A stretch of DNA of 64,000 nt from an uncultured Clostridia bacterium. Lineage in GTDB: Bacteria > Bacillota > Clostridia > Lachnospirales > Lachnospiraceae. Below, piece by piece: positions 7,488 through 15,877 of the stretch (the stretch's first letter is position 1; each line of letters begins with the position of its first letter). The notes under the pieces are model-generated. The model was not told the origin of the DNA, searched no databases, and was given only the letters and a program-made list of their open reading frames with translations. The stretch covers positions 24,541-88,540 of the forward strand of contig CANRWA010000008.1 in assembly GCA_947643415.1 (NCBI GenBank). Direction: 5' to 3'. Both the position numbers and the translations under genes were made by a program.

Positions 7488-8525
7488 ATGAGTTTAGAAG
7501 AATATAAAGGTGTATATGTCTTTGCTCAGCAGGTTGACGGTGAGGTCAGCAGCATCGCATACGAACTGCTTGGTAAAGCAAAGGATCTTGCAAAAGATCT
7601 GGATACAGATGTAACTGCTGTACTGCTTGGCAGTGGTGTTATGGGACTGGCAGACAGTCTTGCTGAGTACGGCGCAGATAAAGTGATCGTAGTAGACGAC
7701 AAGGAACTTGAAGTATACAGAACAGAGCCATATGCACATGCTCTGTCATCTGTTATCAATGAGTATAAACCAGAGATTATGCTGGTAGGTGCAACTGCCA
7801 TCGGCCGTGACCTTGGTCCCCGTGTATCTGCACGTGTGGCAACTGGTCTGACCGCTGACTGTACAGTACTGGAGATTGGTGATTTCACAGACATGGCGAC
7901 AAAGGAAGTATTGCCAAAGCAGCTTCTTATGACACGTCCTGCCTTTGGCGGCAATACCATTGCTACGATTGCCTGCCCATATAACCGTCCTCAGATGGCT
8001 ACGGTACGTCCTGGCGTTATGCAGAAGATTGCTCCGATCGCAGGGGCAAAGGCAAATGTCATTGAGTACAATCCTGGTTTCACACCAGACAACAAGTATG
8101 TTGAGATTCTGGAAGTTGTGAAATCCGTTGCCGATACTGTTGATATCCAGGATGCTAAGATCCTTGTATCCGGTGGACGTGGCGTAGGAAGTGAAGAGAA
8201 TTTCAAGCTTCTTCAGGACCTTGCCGATGTACTTGGCGGTACCGTAAGCTGCTCCCGTGCTGTTGTTGAGAATGGCTGGATGCCTCAGGAGCGTCAGGTT
8301 GGACAGACTGGTAAGACGGTTCGTCCTAATGTATATTTTGCTATTGGTATCTCTGGTGCGATCCAGCACGTAGCCGGTATGGAAGAGGCTGACATCATTG
8401 TTGCCATCAACAAAGATGAGACAGCTCCGATCTTCGATGTAGCAGATTATGGTCTGGTTGGTGATCTGAATAAGATCGTTCCTCAGTTGACTGAAATGCT
8501 GAAAGCTGAAGTAGCAGGGAAATAA
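7488..8525 (+). CDS. etfA: Electron transfer flavoprotein, alpha subunit
   Basis: EtfA carries the second FAD, which shuttles electrons to Bcd. The C-terminal FAD domain shows [46 protein letters not shown] and [20 protein letters not shown], all standard EtfA signatures. ATG 7488 is chosen because GGAGG lies 7 bases before it; the frame is open back to 7449 but that part has no family match. The protein is 345 residues and lacks the N-terminal ferredoxin-like domain found in some anaerobes. A terminator at 8551-8584 ends the operon. Confidence 0.95.
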   Translation: MSLEEYKGVYVFAQQVDGEVSSIAYELLGKAKDLAKDLDTDVTAVLLGSGVMGLADSLAEYGADKVIVVDDKELEVYRTEPYAHALSSVINEYKPEIMLVGATAIGRDLGPRVSARVATGLTADCTVLEIGDFTDMATKEVLPKQLLMTRPAFGGNTIATIACPYNRPQMATVRPGVMQKIAPIAGAKANVIEYNPGFTPDNKYVEILEVVKSVADTVDIQDAKILVSGGRGVGSEENFKLLQDLADVLGGTVSCSRAVVENGWMPQERQVGQTGKTVRPNVYFAIGISGAIQHVAGMEEADIIVAINKDETAPIFDVADYGLVGDLNKIVPQLTEMLKAEVAGK

Positions 8526-8550
8526 TCGGAACAGGTATGACGAATACTAA

Positions 8551-8584
8551 ATGGACTCCGCTGATCTGGCGGGGTTCATTTTTT
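8551..8584 (+). terminator. Terminator of the butyrate operon
   Basis: ATGGACTCCGC (8551-8561) pairs with GCGGGGTTCAT (8569-8579) with two G-U pairs, and the following bases complete six T. It lies 25 bp after etfA. Confidence 0.85.
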
Positions 8585-8638
8585 GTGGATTTTGCGGTTT
8601 GTGTGTGATAGAATGAATCTGTTTAGAGGTGAGTATTA

Positions 8639-8815
8639 TTGAATAACAAAAAAGGGCGTGAAAATTTATACTTGAAGACAGATTTGATCTTGAAAAGACC
8701 TTGGAAACCATATTTGATTCCGGGACTTTTACCGATATATAGATATAGAGAACTGAAAATGCCCGCAGGGATGCTCGAAAGGGTGAAAAAGAGACAAGGA
8801 AGTGAAGGATTATGA
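8639..8815 (+). CDS. 58-residue small protein, TTG start, coupled to the next gene
   Basis: TTG at 8639 opens a 58-codon frame ending at TGA 8813-8815. That stop overlaps the ATG of the next gene in the ATGA arrangement of coupled genes. AGAGGTGAG at 8625-8633 is a good ribosome-binding site. The product is basic (LKRPWKPYLIPGLLPIYRYRELKM is its central stretch, split here as LKRPWKPYLIPGLLP and IYRYRELKM). I do not recognise it. The coupling and the site argue that it is real; protein-level conservation is untested. Confidence 0.6.
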   Translation: MNNKKGRENLYLKTDLILKRPWKPYLIPGLLPIYRYRELKMPAGMLERVKKRQGSEGL

Positions 8816-9417
8816 AGATAGGAGAGGCAAGACAATTATATTCAGGTAAGATCCACGAATATCAGAATCAAAAACGGTCGCTGTCAATGCAGAAAAAAGA
8901 ATTGGAAGAGAAGATCAAGCTGACGGAGAATGGCAAAGAAGTGTATGCAGATGAAGCAGTTTCGCTGGAACTGTCCTATGAAGCTGTCTCCAAGAAGTAC
9001 GATGAATATCATAATTACATGGAACAGCTTATGGAGATGCACTCCGCTTATGCAAATCTTGAGTCAACGAAACAGCAGACAGAGGCGATGAAGGAAGAAG
9101 CGCAGGATCTGGCGAAGATTATGGAAGTAGCACGGCGGATCGCCAAGGGGGCAAAAGTGCCTGGCAAGGATGAGCAGAAGCTCATGGAATATAGTATGGA
9201 GATGTATCAGGCGGCGAAGAGTATGGCGATGATGAATGAACAGAAGGAAAAATACAAATCTCTGTGGAAGGATGATGAGGCACCGAAGGAAAATCCGGAT
9301 CCAAGAGAGGTAGCGGATGGCCATGAAGCGCCAGCAGGTGAGCCGGAGGTCCAGAATGTGTCCGATACGATGGCTGCCGCTGCCGCAAGTGCAGGAGTGA
9401 CGGCAGAACAGGGCTGA
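8812..9417 (+). CDS. Coiled-coil protein of unknown function
   Basis: A 201-residue soluble protein with no signal peptide or membrane segment. Residues about 10-125 are rich in E, K and Q with heptad spacing (QKKELEEKIKLTE, KQQTEAMKEEAQDLAKIMEV), so a long coiled coil is likely. The C-terminus is acidic, proline containing and then alanine rich (MAAAAASAG). It overlaps the 58-residue gene upstream and precedes the glycosyltransferase by 54 bp. I do not recognise a family and infer no function beyond a structural or scaffold role. Confidence 0.8.
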   Translation: MKIGEARQLYSGKIHEYQNQKRSLSMQKKELEEKIKLTENGKEVYADEAVSLELSYEAVSKKYDEYHNYMEQLMEMHSAYANLESTKQQTEAMKEEAQDLAKIMEVARRIAKGAKVPGKDEQKLMEYSMEMYQAAKSMAMMNEQKEKYKSLWKDDEAPKENPDPREVADGHEAPAGEPEVQNVSDTMAAAAASAGVTAEQG

Positions 9418-9471
9418 CGGCCGGACCGAAAGGCAGCTTGCGCAAATATGTATGGAATAAGGAGAGCATAG

Positions 9472-10758
9472 ATGAATCCAATTGGAATTGTAATCTGTAA
9501 TTATAATAAGAGAGACTTTGTTGTAGACTGTATCCGCAGCGTACAGGAAAGTAAGGTACAGAATTTTGATATCTATATGGTGGACAACGCCTCTGCTGAT
9601 GACAGTGTAGAGGCTGTGAGGAAAGAATTTGGCGATTCTGTCACAATCCTGCAGAATAAAGAAAATCTGGGTGGCTCTGGTGGTTTTAATACAGGGCTTC
9701 GTGTCGTGAAAGAAAAGGGATACCAATATTTTGTCTGTCTGGATAATGATGTATTGGTGGATGAAAATGCTATCCATGCCATGTATGAATATATGGAGGC
9801 AAATCCGGATGTGGGTATGGCAGGTTCGCGGGTGTATCATATGCAGATGCCGGACTATATCCAGCAGTGTGGCCTTACGATTGATTTTGATCATTGTACG
9901 GCTCAGACACTATATGCAGATCAGCTTGAGGATGGGACGCTGCCAGAGGTGGTCGAATGTGACACTGTGGCTACCTGTTCGGTTATGATCCGGGGATCTT
10001 TGATCCGTGATACGGATGTTGGCATTATGCCAGAGGATAATTTTATTTATTGGGATGATATGGAATGGGGACACCGGATGCACCTTGCCGGATACCGGAC
10101 CGTCACACTGGCAGCGTCACAGGTTCTTCACCAGATGGGCGCCAATGTAAGACATGCCAATACATTTATCAATTACTATATGTGGCGCAACCGCACGAAT
10201 TTTTTTATGCGCTATGCGCCAGAGGAGAAGATGGATCAGATGAGTGTCCAGCTTCTGTCTGCCTTCTTTGATGCCATGTATGAGAGCCTGTTTCGGGAAG
10301 AGCACAATATCCGGCAGTCTTTATCCTATGCGCTGTTTGACGCTATGAGTGGGGTGCGGGGAAAAGCAGATGATTACAAGATACTGGAAAACGATGCCAA
10401 TGATGATAAGCTGACAGCTTATGTGAAGGATAAAAAGAGTTACTGCATTATCCCGGATGGCCAGGAGGAAGATGCACTATATTTGAGAAATTTTCTTGTA
10501 AGTGTGAATCCGGCTATCCAAGAAGCGGCAAAGGAAGAGGCAGAGGTTATTCTTCATCTGTGCCCATATATTTTCAAAGTAAAAGATCTGTCAAGAAAAG
10601 AAATTTATATTGATCCGGACCGGAGCTGTATCATCACAGAAGAGGATGTGGAGATGGTCAGAAACTATGAGTATAGTAAGATGCTGTTTCTCTATATGAA
10701 TCAGGGTATCTTTCTGGCGGCAGCGAAGAAATTGAGAGGGGAGAATTCAGGTGAATAA
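9472..10758 (+). CDS. Family 2 glycosyltransferase
   Basis: The N-terminal 230 residues are a GT-A, family 2 domain. The start IGIVICNYNKRDFVVDCI binds the nucleotide, VCLDNDVLVDENAI holds the D-x-D type metal site, and YWDDMEWGHRMHLAGY is the acceptor-side acidic motif also seen in rhamnosyl- and galactofuranosyl-transferases. The 200-residue C-terminal part is not recognised. ATG 9472 follows AAGGAG. The end overlaps the secreted glycanase gene by 8 bp, so both are one operon and perhaps act on the same surface glycan; that link is inferred. Confidence 0.88.
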   Translation: MNPIGIVICNYNKRDFVVDCIRSVQESKVQNFDIYMVDNASADDSVEAVRKEFGDSVTILQNKENLGGSGGFNTGLRVVKEKGYQYFVCLDNDVLVDENAIHAMYEYMEANPDVGMAGSRVYHMQMPDYIQQCGLTIDFDHCTAQTLYADQLEDGTLPEVVECDTVATCSVMIRGSLIRDTDVGIMPEDNFIYWDDMEWGHRMHLAGYRTVTLAASQVLHQMGANVRHANTFINYYMWRNRTNFFMRYAPEEKMDQMSVQLLSAFFDAMYESLFREEHNIRQSLSYALFDAMSGVRGKADDYKILENDANDDKLTAYVKDKKSYCIIPDGQEEDALYLRNFLVSVNPAIQEAAKEEAEVILHLCPYIFKVKDLSRKEIYIDPDRSCIITEEDVEMVRNYEYSKMLFLYMNQGIFLAAAKKLRGENSGE

Positions 10759-11719
10759 GTTTAGGATTATTCTGTTTTTTCTGGTGGTAATGGGAATGGC
10801 TTTTTGCACGAATACAGCCAGGGCGGCGACACCTGTGGAGAAATGGGGGCAGTTGTCTGTCAAAGGTACAAATATTGTGAATAAAAATGGGAAGAAGGTT
10901 CAGTTAAAGGGGGTCAGTACCCATGGCATTGCCTGGTTTCCCCAGTATGTAAATAAGTCATGTTTTAAAAGTTTTAAGAAGATGGGAGTAAATACGATCC
11001 GTATTGCTTTCTATAGTGATCCGGGTTCTGGTTATACGACAGATCTGTATGGGAAAATAGATGAGGGAGTAAAGTATGCCGATGAACTTGGTATGTATGT
11101 GATTCTTGACTGGCATATTCTGAATGATGGAAATCCCAAAACACATCAGACAGAGGCCCTAAAGTTTTTTACCCGTTTTGCGAAGAAATATAAGAATCGG
11201 AAAAATATCCTGTATGAAATATGCAATGAGCCAAATGGTGATGTGACCTGGGAGAGGGATATCCGCCCCTATGCCAATAAGGTGATTAAGAGAATCCGGA
11301 AATATGACAAAAAGAATATTATCATTGTAGGAACTCCTACATGGTCCCAGGATGTGGATGTGGCGGCGCAGAAACCACTGACCCAGAAAAATATTGCCTA
11401 TTCCCTGCATTTTTATGCTGCGACACATACCGACTGGATCAGAGATAAGCTAAAGAAGGCGTATAAAATGGGGCTTCCAGTGCTTGTGACAGAGTTTAGT
11501 ATCTGTGATGCTTCCGGCAATGGCGGCATTGATAAAAACAGTGCAAAAAAGTGGATGAAACTGCTGAACCAGTACAAGATTGGTTATGTGGCATGGAATA
11601 TATCCAATAAAAACGAGACTTCTGCCCTGATTAAATCCAACTGCCAGAAGACAGGGGATTTAACAAAAGGAAATCTGTCAGCATCTGGGAAATGGATTGC
11701 GGCGTGGTGGAAGAAATGA
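10751..11719 (+). CDS. Secreted glycoside hydrolase family 5 (endoglucanase-like)
   Basis: A 322-residue exported enzyme: signal peptide at residues 1-25 ending near ARA, then a GH5 barrel. GVSTHGIAWFPQYVN, GVNTIRIAFYSD and YVILDWHILNDGNP are typical GH5_2 segments. E160 in YEICNEPNG is the acid/base and E248 in LVTEFSICDASG the nucleophile. It should cleave a beta-1,4 glucan or similar chain outside the cell. The start is GTG 10751, preceded by GAGGGGAG and overlapping the glycosyltransferase stop. No carbohydrate-binding or anchoring module is present, so it is likely released or held by partners. Confidence 0.92.
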   Translation: MNKFRIILFFLVVMGMAFCTNTARAATPVEKWGQLSVKGTNIVNKNGKKVQLKGVSTHGIAWFPQYVNKSCFKSFKKMGVNTIRIAFYSDPGSGYTTDLYGKIDEGVKYADELGMYVILDWHILNDGNPKTHQTEALKFFTRFAKKYKNRKNILYEICNEPNGDVTWERDIRPYANKVIKRIRKYDKKNIIIVGTPTWSQDVDVAAQKPLTQKNIAYSLHFYAATHTDWIRDKLKKAYKMGLPVLVTEFSICDASGNGGIDKNSAKKWMKLLNQYKIGYVAWNISNKNETSALIKSNCQKTGDLTKGNLSASGKWIAAWWKK

Positions 11720-11729
11720 GAGGGTGTAT

Positions 11730-12590
11730 ATGAAAAGAATTATTGTTTTTCTGATAATAATTTTCGTGATATTCAGTCTTATTTCGTGTGGGGAGACCAT
11801 AAAGGATGATTCGGGGAAGACAGTTACTTCAGGTTATGCTGTGACAGAAATGTTGGTCAGCGGCAGTTCTTCTGATTCGGGACTGGATGCTTTGAAAAAA
11901 GATCAGAATAAGTACAAGTTTAATGATTACGAATCAGTCAGGTACGAAGATGTTGTCTGGACCGCTATGAGTGAGAAAATGCCAAAGAGAGAATATAAGG
12001 AATTCTCTGAATATTTACCTGCCCTGACGGGAGAGATTGCTGTTCACTGGCAGGCTGAGGCTGATGGGGATGACGCATATAAAGAAGATGGGGTTCAGGG
12101 TCATGATCTGACGGTCCAGCAGATGTTTGATATAGTGAGAGAAGATTTTGAGATGGAAGATCCCTCTTATGGTGAAGTGAGTTCGATTCTCTTTTGGGAT
12201 ATGACAGGAGATGGCGTGAAGGAGCTTGTGATGGAGACGCCATATGGTGCATACAGCCATTTAATCATACATAGACAGGGAAATGAATTTTATGGAACAG
12301 CTTTCGTGCGCCGATGGTTTCAGATGCCGCAGAGAAGTGGATATTTCTGGGTAGGAAAGGGAGTTGGATACTGGTGTTATCTGACTTTTAAGGATGAAAA
12401 ATATGATATAATATCTGTGGCTGGGATTCAACAGGGGACAAAAGGGAATAGCGCTGATATTCTGGAAGAATATTATATTCAGGATAAAAGAGTGAATGAG
12501 AAAGAATATAAAGAGTGGGAAAAAGAGAATCTGACCGGGGAGATCAAAGAGTACGAGCTGCCTGTGAAAGAGGAAGTGAAATATGAATAA
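11730..12590 (+). CDS. Lipoprotein of unknown function
   Basis: A 286-residue protein with an N-terminal hydrophobic stretch and lipobox LISC at residues 17-20, so it is predicted to be lipid anchored outside. The rest is mostly acidic, with a strand-rich segment (SSILFWDMTGDGVKELVMET) that resembles VCBS/FG-GAP-like calcium loops (D-x-T-G-D-G), seen in repeats of many surface proteins. ATG 11730 starts 10 bp after the GH5 stop. I do not recognise the family. It is likely co-transcribed with the glycosyltransferase and glycanase. Confidence 0.8.
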   Translation: MKRIIVFLIIIFVIFSLISCGETIKDDSGKTVTSGYAVTEMLVSGSSSDSGLDALKKDQNKYKFNDYESVRYEDVVWTAMSEKMPKREYKEFSEYLPALTGEIAVHWQAEADGDDAYKEDGVQGHDLTVQQMFDIVREDFEMEDPSYGEVSSILFWDMTGDGVKELVMETPYGAYSHLIIHRQGNEFYGTAFVRRWFQMPQRSGYFWVGKGVGYWCYLTFKDEKYDIISVAGIQQGTKGNSADILEEYYIQDKRVNEKEYKEWEKENLTGEIKEYELPVKEEVKYE

Positions 12591-12605
12591 TAATGAAATA
12601 AACAG

Positions 12606-12636
12606 AGTGGCAATGGTACAGTCTGCCATTGCCACT
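12606..12636. terminator. Bidirectional terminator between the lipoprotein gene and glmS
   Basis: AGTGGCAATGG (12606-12616) pairs perfectly with CCATTGCCACT (12626-12636) across a 9-base loop. It lies between two convergent genes. T-rich sequence flanks it on the glmS-reading side. Confidence 0.75.
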
Positions 12637-12644
12637 ATCAATAA

Positions 12645-14465
12645 CTATTCTACTGTCACACTCTTAGCCAAGTTTCTCGGCTGGTCTACATTCAGCCCTT
12701 TTTCTACTGCTACATAATAAGCAAGATACTGCAGGATCACTACACTTACAAATGGCGTGAAGAGGGGATCTGTATCAGGAAGTACCACCTGATGGTCACA
12801 CAGGGCGGCATCCACCGATGCATCCGGTCCAGTGACAAGAATGACTTTTGCCCCACGGGAACGGACTTCCTGTACATTAGAGATCATCTTGGCGAAGACA
12901 TCCGGCTGTGTGGCTACCGCAATGACAGGAACATTGTCTGTGATGAGGGATATCGTTCCATGCTTTAACTCTCCAGCGGCATATGCTTCTGAGTGGATAT
13001 AGCTGATCTCCTTTAATTTCAGGGAACCCTCACAGGAGAGGGCATAGTCGAGTCCTCTTCCCAGAAAGAAAATATCATCGTTTCGGGCGATCCGTTTTGC
13101 TATATTTTCTAATTGGGTATCATATCCCAGCGCTTCCTCTACTTTATCTACGGTTTCCATGAGTTTTGTCATATAATCGGATGCTTCTGCCTCTGTTATC
13201 TTTTTGATGACAAGGGCAAGGCGGAGAGCGATCAGATACATAACAGAGAGCTGTACACTATAGGCCTTTGTGCTGGCAACAGCAATCTCCGGACCAGCAT
13301 GTGTATAGAGGACATAATCACTTTCCCTTGCGATGGAAGAACCTTTTACATTTACGACAGAGAGAGTTTTGGCACCCCGTTCTTTTGCCAGCCGCAGGGC
13401 AGCAAGGGTATCCGCAGTTTCTCCTGACTGGGATATTGTGATAAATAAAGTGTGTTCATCCATAATGGGATCCTGATAGCGGAATTCAGAAGCAATCTCC
13501 ACTGTAACAGGAATGCGGCAGAGGCGTTCGATCATATTTCTCCCGATGAGGCCGGCATGCATCGCTGTGCCACATGCTGTGATGAGGATGCGGTTAATAT
13601 TTTCAAAAATATCATCCCCGACTTCATCTGCGCTGAAATCTGGAAGTCCATCTACCATGCGGGGGCGGATCGTATTCAGGAGTGCTGTGGGCTGGTCGTG
13701 GATCTCTTTCATCATAAAGTAGTCATAACCGCCTTTTTTGGCAGCCGCCATATCCCATCCGATGTGATGGATATGGGGACTGTAGATCTCACCTGTCTCA
13801 TCTTTTACGATGATCTCATCCCTGGTCATTTTTGCAATATGGCCTTCTTTTAATACAAAGTAATGTTTTGTATGGCTTACCAGTGCTACCATATCAGAGG
13901 CAACAAGAGAACCCTTATCCGTATGGGCCGCCACCAATGGGCTGCCGTTCCGTATGGCATAGATGGTTTCCGGAATATCCGAGAACATAATACAGAACCC
14001 ATAGGCGCCTTCCAGTTTGGAGACCGCCATTCGGATGGCGGCTTCCGGATCTCCTTTGTAGCAGTCATCAATCACCATGGCAGCGATCTCAGAGTCCGTC
14101 TGGGAAATTGGTTTCTTTCCCTTTTCTTCCAGTTCATCCTGAAGTTCCTTATAATTTTCAATAATACCGTTGTGGATCAGGGTAACACGTCCTGCCGTAT
14201 GGGGATGGGAATTCGTATCAGATACCCCCCCATGGGTTGCCCAACGGGTATGGCCGATGCCGCAGGTGGCTTCCTCCTTGCCGGCTGCTGATACTTTTTC
14301 ACGGAGGCAGGAAACCTTTCCTACTGTTTTGATCGTTTTTATCATATTGCTGGCAAAATAAGAGATGCCAGCACTGTCATAGCCCCGGTACTCCAGAGCC
14401 TGTAATCCATTGATCAGAGTTTTTTTTGCGTTTTTGTGTCCAACACATCCAATAATTCCACACAT
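12645..14465 (-). CDS. glmS: Glutamine-fructose-6-phosphate aminotransferase
   Basis: GlmS makes glucosamine-6-phosphate, the first step to UDP-GlcNAc for peptidoglycan. The start MCGIIGCVGHKNAK places the nucleophile Cys right after Met, as required for the class II glutaminase. The two SIS domains follow (TACGTAMHAGLIG, TISQSGETADTLAALR, FLGRGLDYALSCEGSLKLKE), and the end DQPRNLAKSVTVE is typical. The ATG at 14465 has AAAGGAG 8 bases before it, whereas the TTG two codons earlier would add residues before the Cys. It stands alone on the minus strand, with a promoter at 14495-14523. I saw no glmS ribozyme in the short leader. Confidence 0.97.
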   Translation of the reverse strand: MCGIIGCVGHKNAKKTLINGLQALEYRGYDSAGISYFASNMIKTIKTVGKVSCLREKVSAAGKEEATCGIGHTRWATHGGVSDTNSHPHTAGRVTLIHNGIIENYKELQDELEEKGKKPISQTDSEIAAMVIDDCYKGDPEAAIRMAVSKLEGAYGFCIMFSDIPETIYAIRNGSPLVAAHTDKGSLVASDMVALVSHTKHYFVLKEGHIAKMTRDEIIVKDETGEIYSPHIHHIGWDMAAAKKGGYDYFMMKEIHDQPTALLNTIRPRMVDGLPDFSADEVGDDIFENINRILITACGTAMHAGLIGRNMIERLCRIPVTVEIASEFRYQDPIMDEHTLFITISQSGETADTLAALRLAKERGAKTLSVVNVKGSSIARESDYVLYTHAGPEIAVASTKAYSVQLSVMYLIALRLALVIKKITEAEASDYMTKLMETVDKVEEALGYDTQLENIAKRIARNDDIFFLGRGLDYALSCEGSLKLKEISYIHSEAYAAGELKHGTISLITDNVPVIAVATQPDVFAKMISNVQEVRSRGAKVILVTGPDASVDAALCDHQVVLPDTDPLFTPFVSVVILQYLAYYVAVEKGLNVDQPRNLAKSVTVE

Positions 14466-14494
14466 ATTCAAATCTCCTTTCTATATACTATGAA

Positions 14495-14523
14495 ATCCTA
14501 GCATTGCTGGTGAATAAAGTCAA
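14495..14523 (-). promoter_or_regulatory. glmS promoter
   Basis: Read on the minus strand: TTGACT (14523-14518), a 17-bp spacer, TAGGAT (14500-14495). It leaves a leader of only about 20 bases before the ribosome-binding site, too short for the glmS ribozyme. Confidence 0.75.
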
Positions 14524-14714
14524 GCAAAATATATAAGACAAAAAATTGACAAATTTTTTGAAATTCTATAGCCTGTCATGAAAAAATATGTTATACTATA
14601 TATAAAATTTTTAGAAGATATGGATTTAGTAACTGTCAACTGTTTTTACCGCGAAGCTGGCGGGAAGTTAAGGCTATTTATATAGCAATCTGATATCAGA
14701 AAAGCTTTTGGGAT
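14524..14714. other. Divergent intergenic region, glmS / binding-protein gene
   Basis: An A/T-rich stretch. Possible -10 TATACT lies near 14592 for the plus-strand gene, but I cannot pair it with a convincing -35. A short stem CCGC/GCGG lies near 14649-14664. The plus-strand gene has only a weak ribosome-binding site. I recognise no riboswitch class here. Confidence 0.4.
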
Positions 14715-15824
14715 ATGAAAAAGAAATTTTTACCGTTGCTGTTGATCGCAGCTCTTTCATTGACTGGCTGTGCTGCCGGGACACAGGAGTCCTATTCAAC
14801 CAAGGTTAAGACAAGTGAAGAACAGATCCTTGTTTCTTCGCAGTTTGGTTCAGGTGATGTGGTGGCAGATGCTGGAGGGGCTTCCAAAGAGGATAAAAAG
14901 GATCAGGAGTCTAAGTCTGAAGACAGTAAGGAACCCTCATCATCTTCTGGTGATGCTCCGAATGTTTGGTTCATCAATAATGCAAATGGCATTGGGTGGT
15001 CGGCAGCCCTTACCACAAGCATGAATGGAACCTTTGATACCGATGCGTATGATTATACTTTTGTAGATGGTCAGGGAAAGTTTGAAGTTCAGATTGATGC
15101 AATGAAGAATGCGATTGCAGATAAAGCAGATGTCATCTGTCTTGATCCGATCCAGGAGGATGGATTTGATGATGTCTTAAAGGAAGCAAAGGAAGCCGGC
15201 TGTAAAGTGTTCCTTGTAGACAGAATGGTATCTGCAGATAAGAGCCTGTATGAGGGATGGCTTGGTTCCAATTTTGACCTTGAGGGTGAGAATGCGGGTA
15301 AATGGCTGGTAGAGAAGGCAGACGGAAAGAAGATGAATATTGTGGTGCTTCAGGGCGGAAAGGGAGCATCTGCCCAGATTGGACGGCATGACGGATTTAA
15401 CAGGATCATTAAGAAGAATAAGAATTTTAAAATTCTTGCAGAAGAGCTGGCTGACTTCGATAAGGCAAAGGCAAAGACTCTTATGTCAAAATATCTGGAT
15501 AAATATGGAGATAAGATTGATGTTATCGTGACGCATAACGATACGATGTGTTATGGAGTAATAGAAACCTTAAAAGAAAAGAATATTGATCCAAATAAAT
15601 ACATAATCATTTCTTTTGATGGAGAGGCAGAGGTATTTAAGCTGATGGTAGATAATGCAAAGGTGGATCTCTGTGTGGAATGTAATCCTCTTCTTGGCCC
15701 TGCTACAGAAAAGTTAGTTGCCAAAATGGTTGCCGGTGAGAAGATAGATAAAACGAATTATGTAGACGAAGGAGTGTTCACTGCTGATATGGCAGCGGCA
15801 GAGCTTCCAAACCGTCAGTACTAA
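14715..15824 (+). CDS. Sugar-binding lipoprotein (periplasmic-binding-protein family 1 type)
   Basis: A 369-residue exported lipoprotein with signal peptide and lipobox LTGC at about residues 16-19, a 50-residue polar linker, then a Peripla_BP_4 fold. Segments AIADKADVICLDPIQEDGFDDV, CKVFLVDRMVSADKS, IVVLQGGKGASAQIGRHDGF and VIVTHNDTMCYGVIETL are those of ribose/galactose/galactofuranose binding proteins. No ABC ATPase or permease is next to it. Instead a methyl-accepting chemoreceptor follows 53 bp later, separated by a hairpin. I infer that it presents a sugar to the receptor; uptake with a distant transporter is an alternative. Confidence 0.88.
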   Translation: MKKKFLPLLLIAALSLTGCAAGTQESYSTKVKTSEEQILVSSQFGSGDVVADAGGASKEDKKDQESKSEDSKEPSSSSGDAPNVWFINNANGIGWSAALTTSMNGTFDTDAYDYTFVDGQGKFEVQIDAMKNAIADKADVICLDPIQEDGFDDVLKEAKEAGCKVFLVDRMVSADKSLYEGWLGSNFDLEGENAGKWLVEKADGKKMNIVVLQGGKGASAQIGRHDGFNRIIKKNKNFKILAEELADFDKAKAKTLMSKYLDKYGDKIDVIVTHNDTMCYGVIETLKEKNIDPNKYIIISFDGEAEVFKLMVDNAKVDLCVECNPLLGPATEKLVAKMVAGEKIDKTNYVDEGVFTADMAAAELPNRQY

Positions 15825-15830
15825 ATGAAA

Positions 15831-15850
15831 ATGCCTGTGAGTTCAGGCAT
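15831..15850 (+). other. Hairpin between binding protein and chemoreceptor genes
   Basis: ATGCCTG (15831-15837) pairs with CAGGCAT (15844-15850) with a 6-base loop and no T-run. It may protect the upstream message and set unequal expression of the two genes. Confidence 0.6.
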
Positions 15851-15877
15851 CCTCAGACATGAAAGTAGGTGTATTTA

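Noticed and set aside
14466..14714. glmS ribozyme or other riboswitch between glmS and the binding-protein gene
   Set aside because: I see no conserved core; the leader from the glmS promoter is too short.
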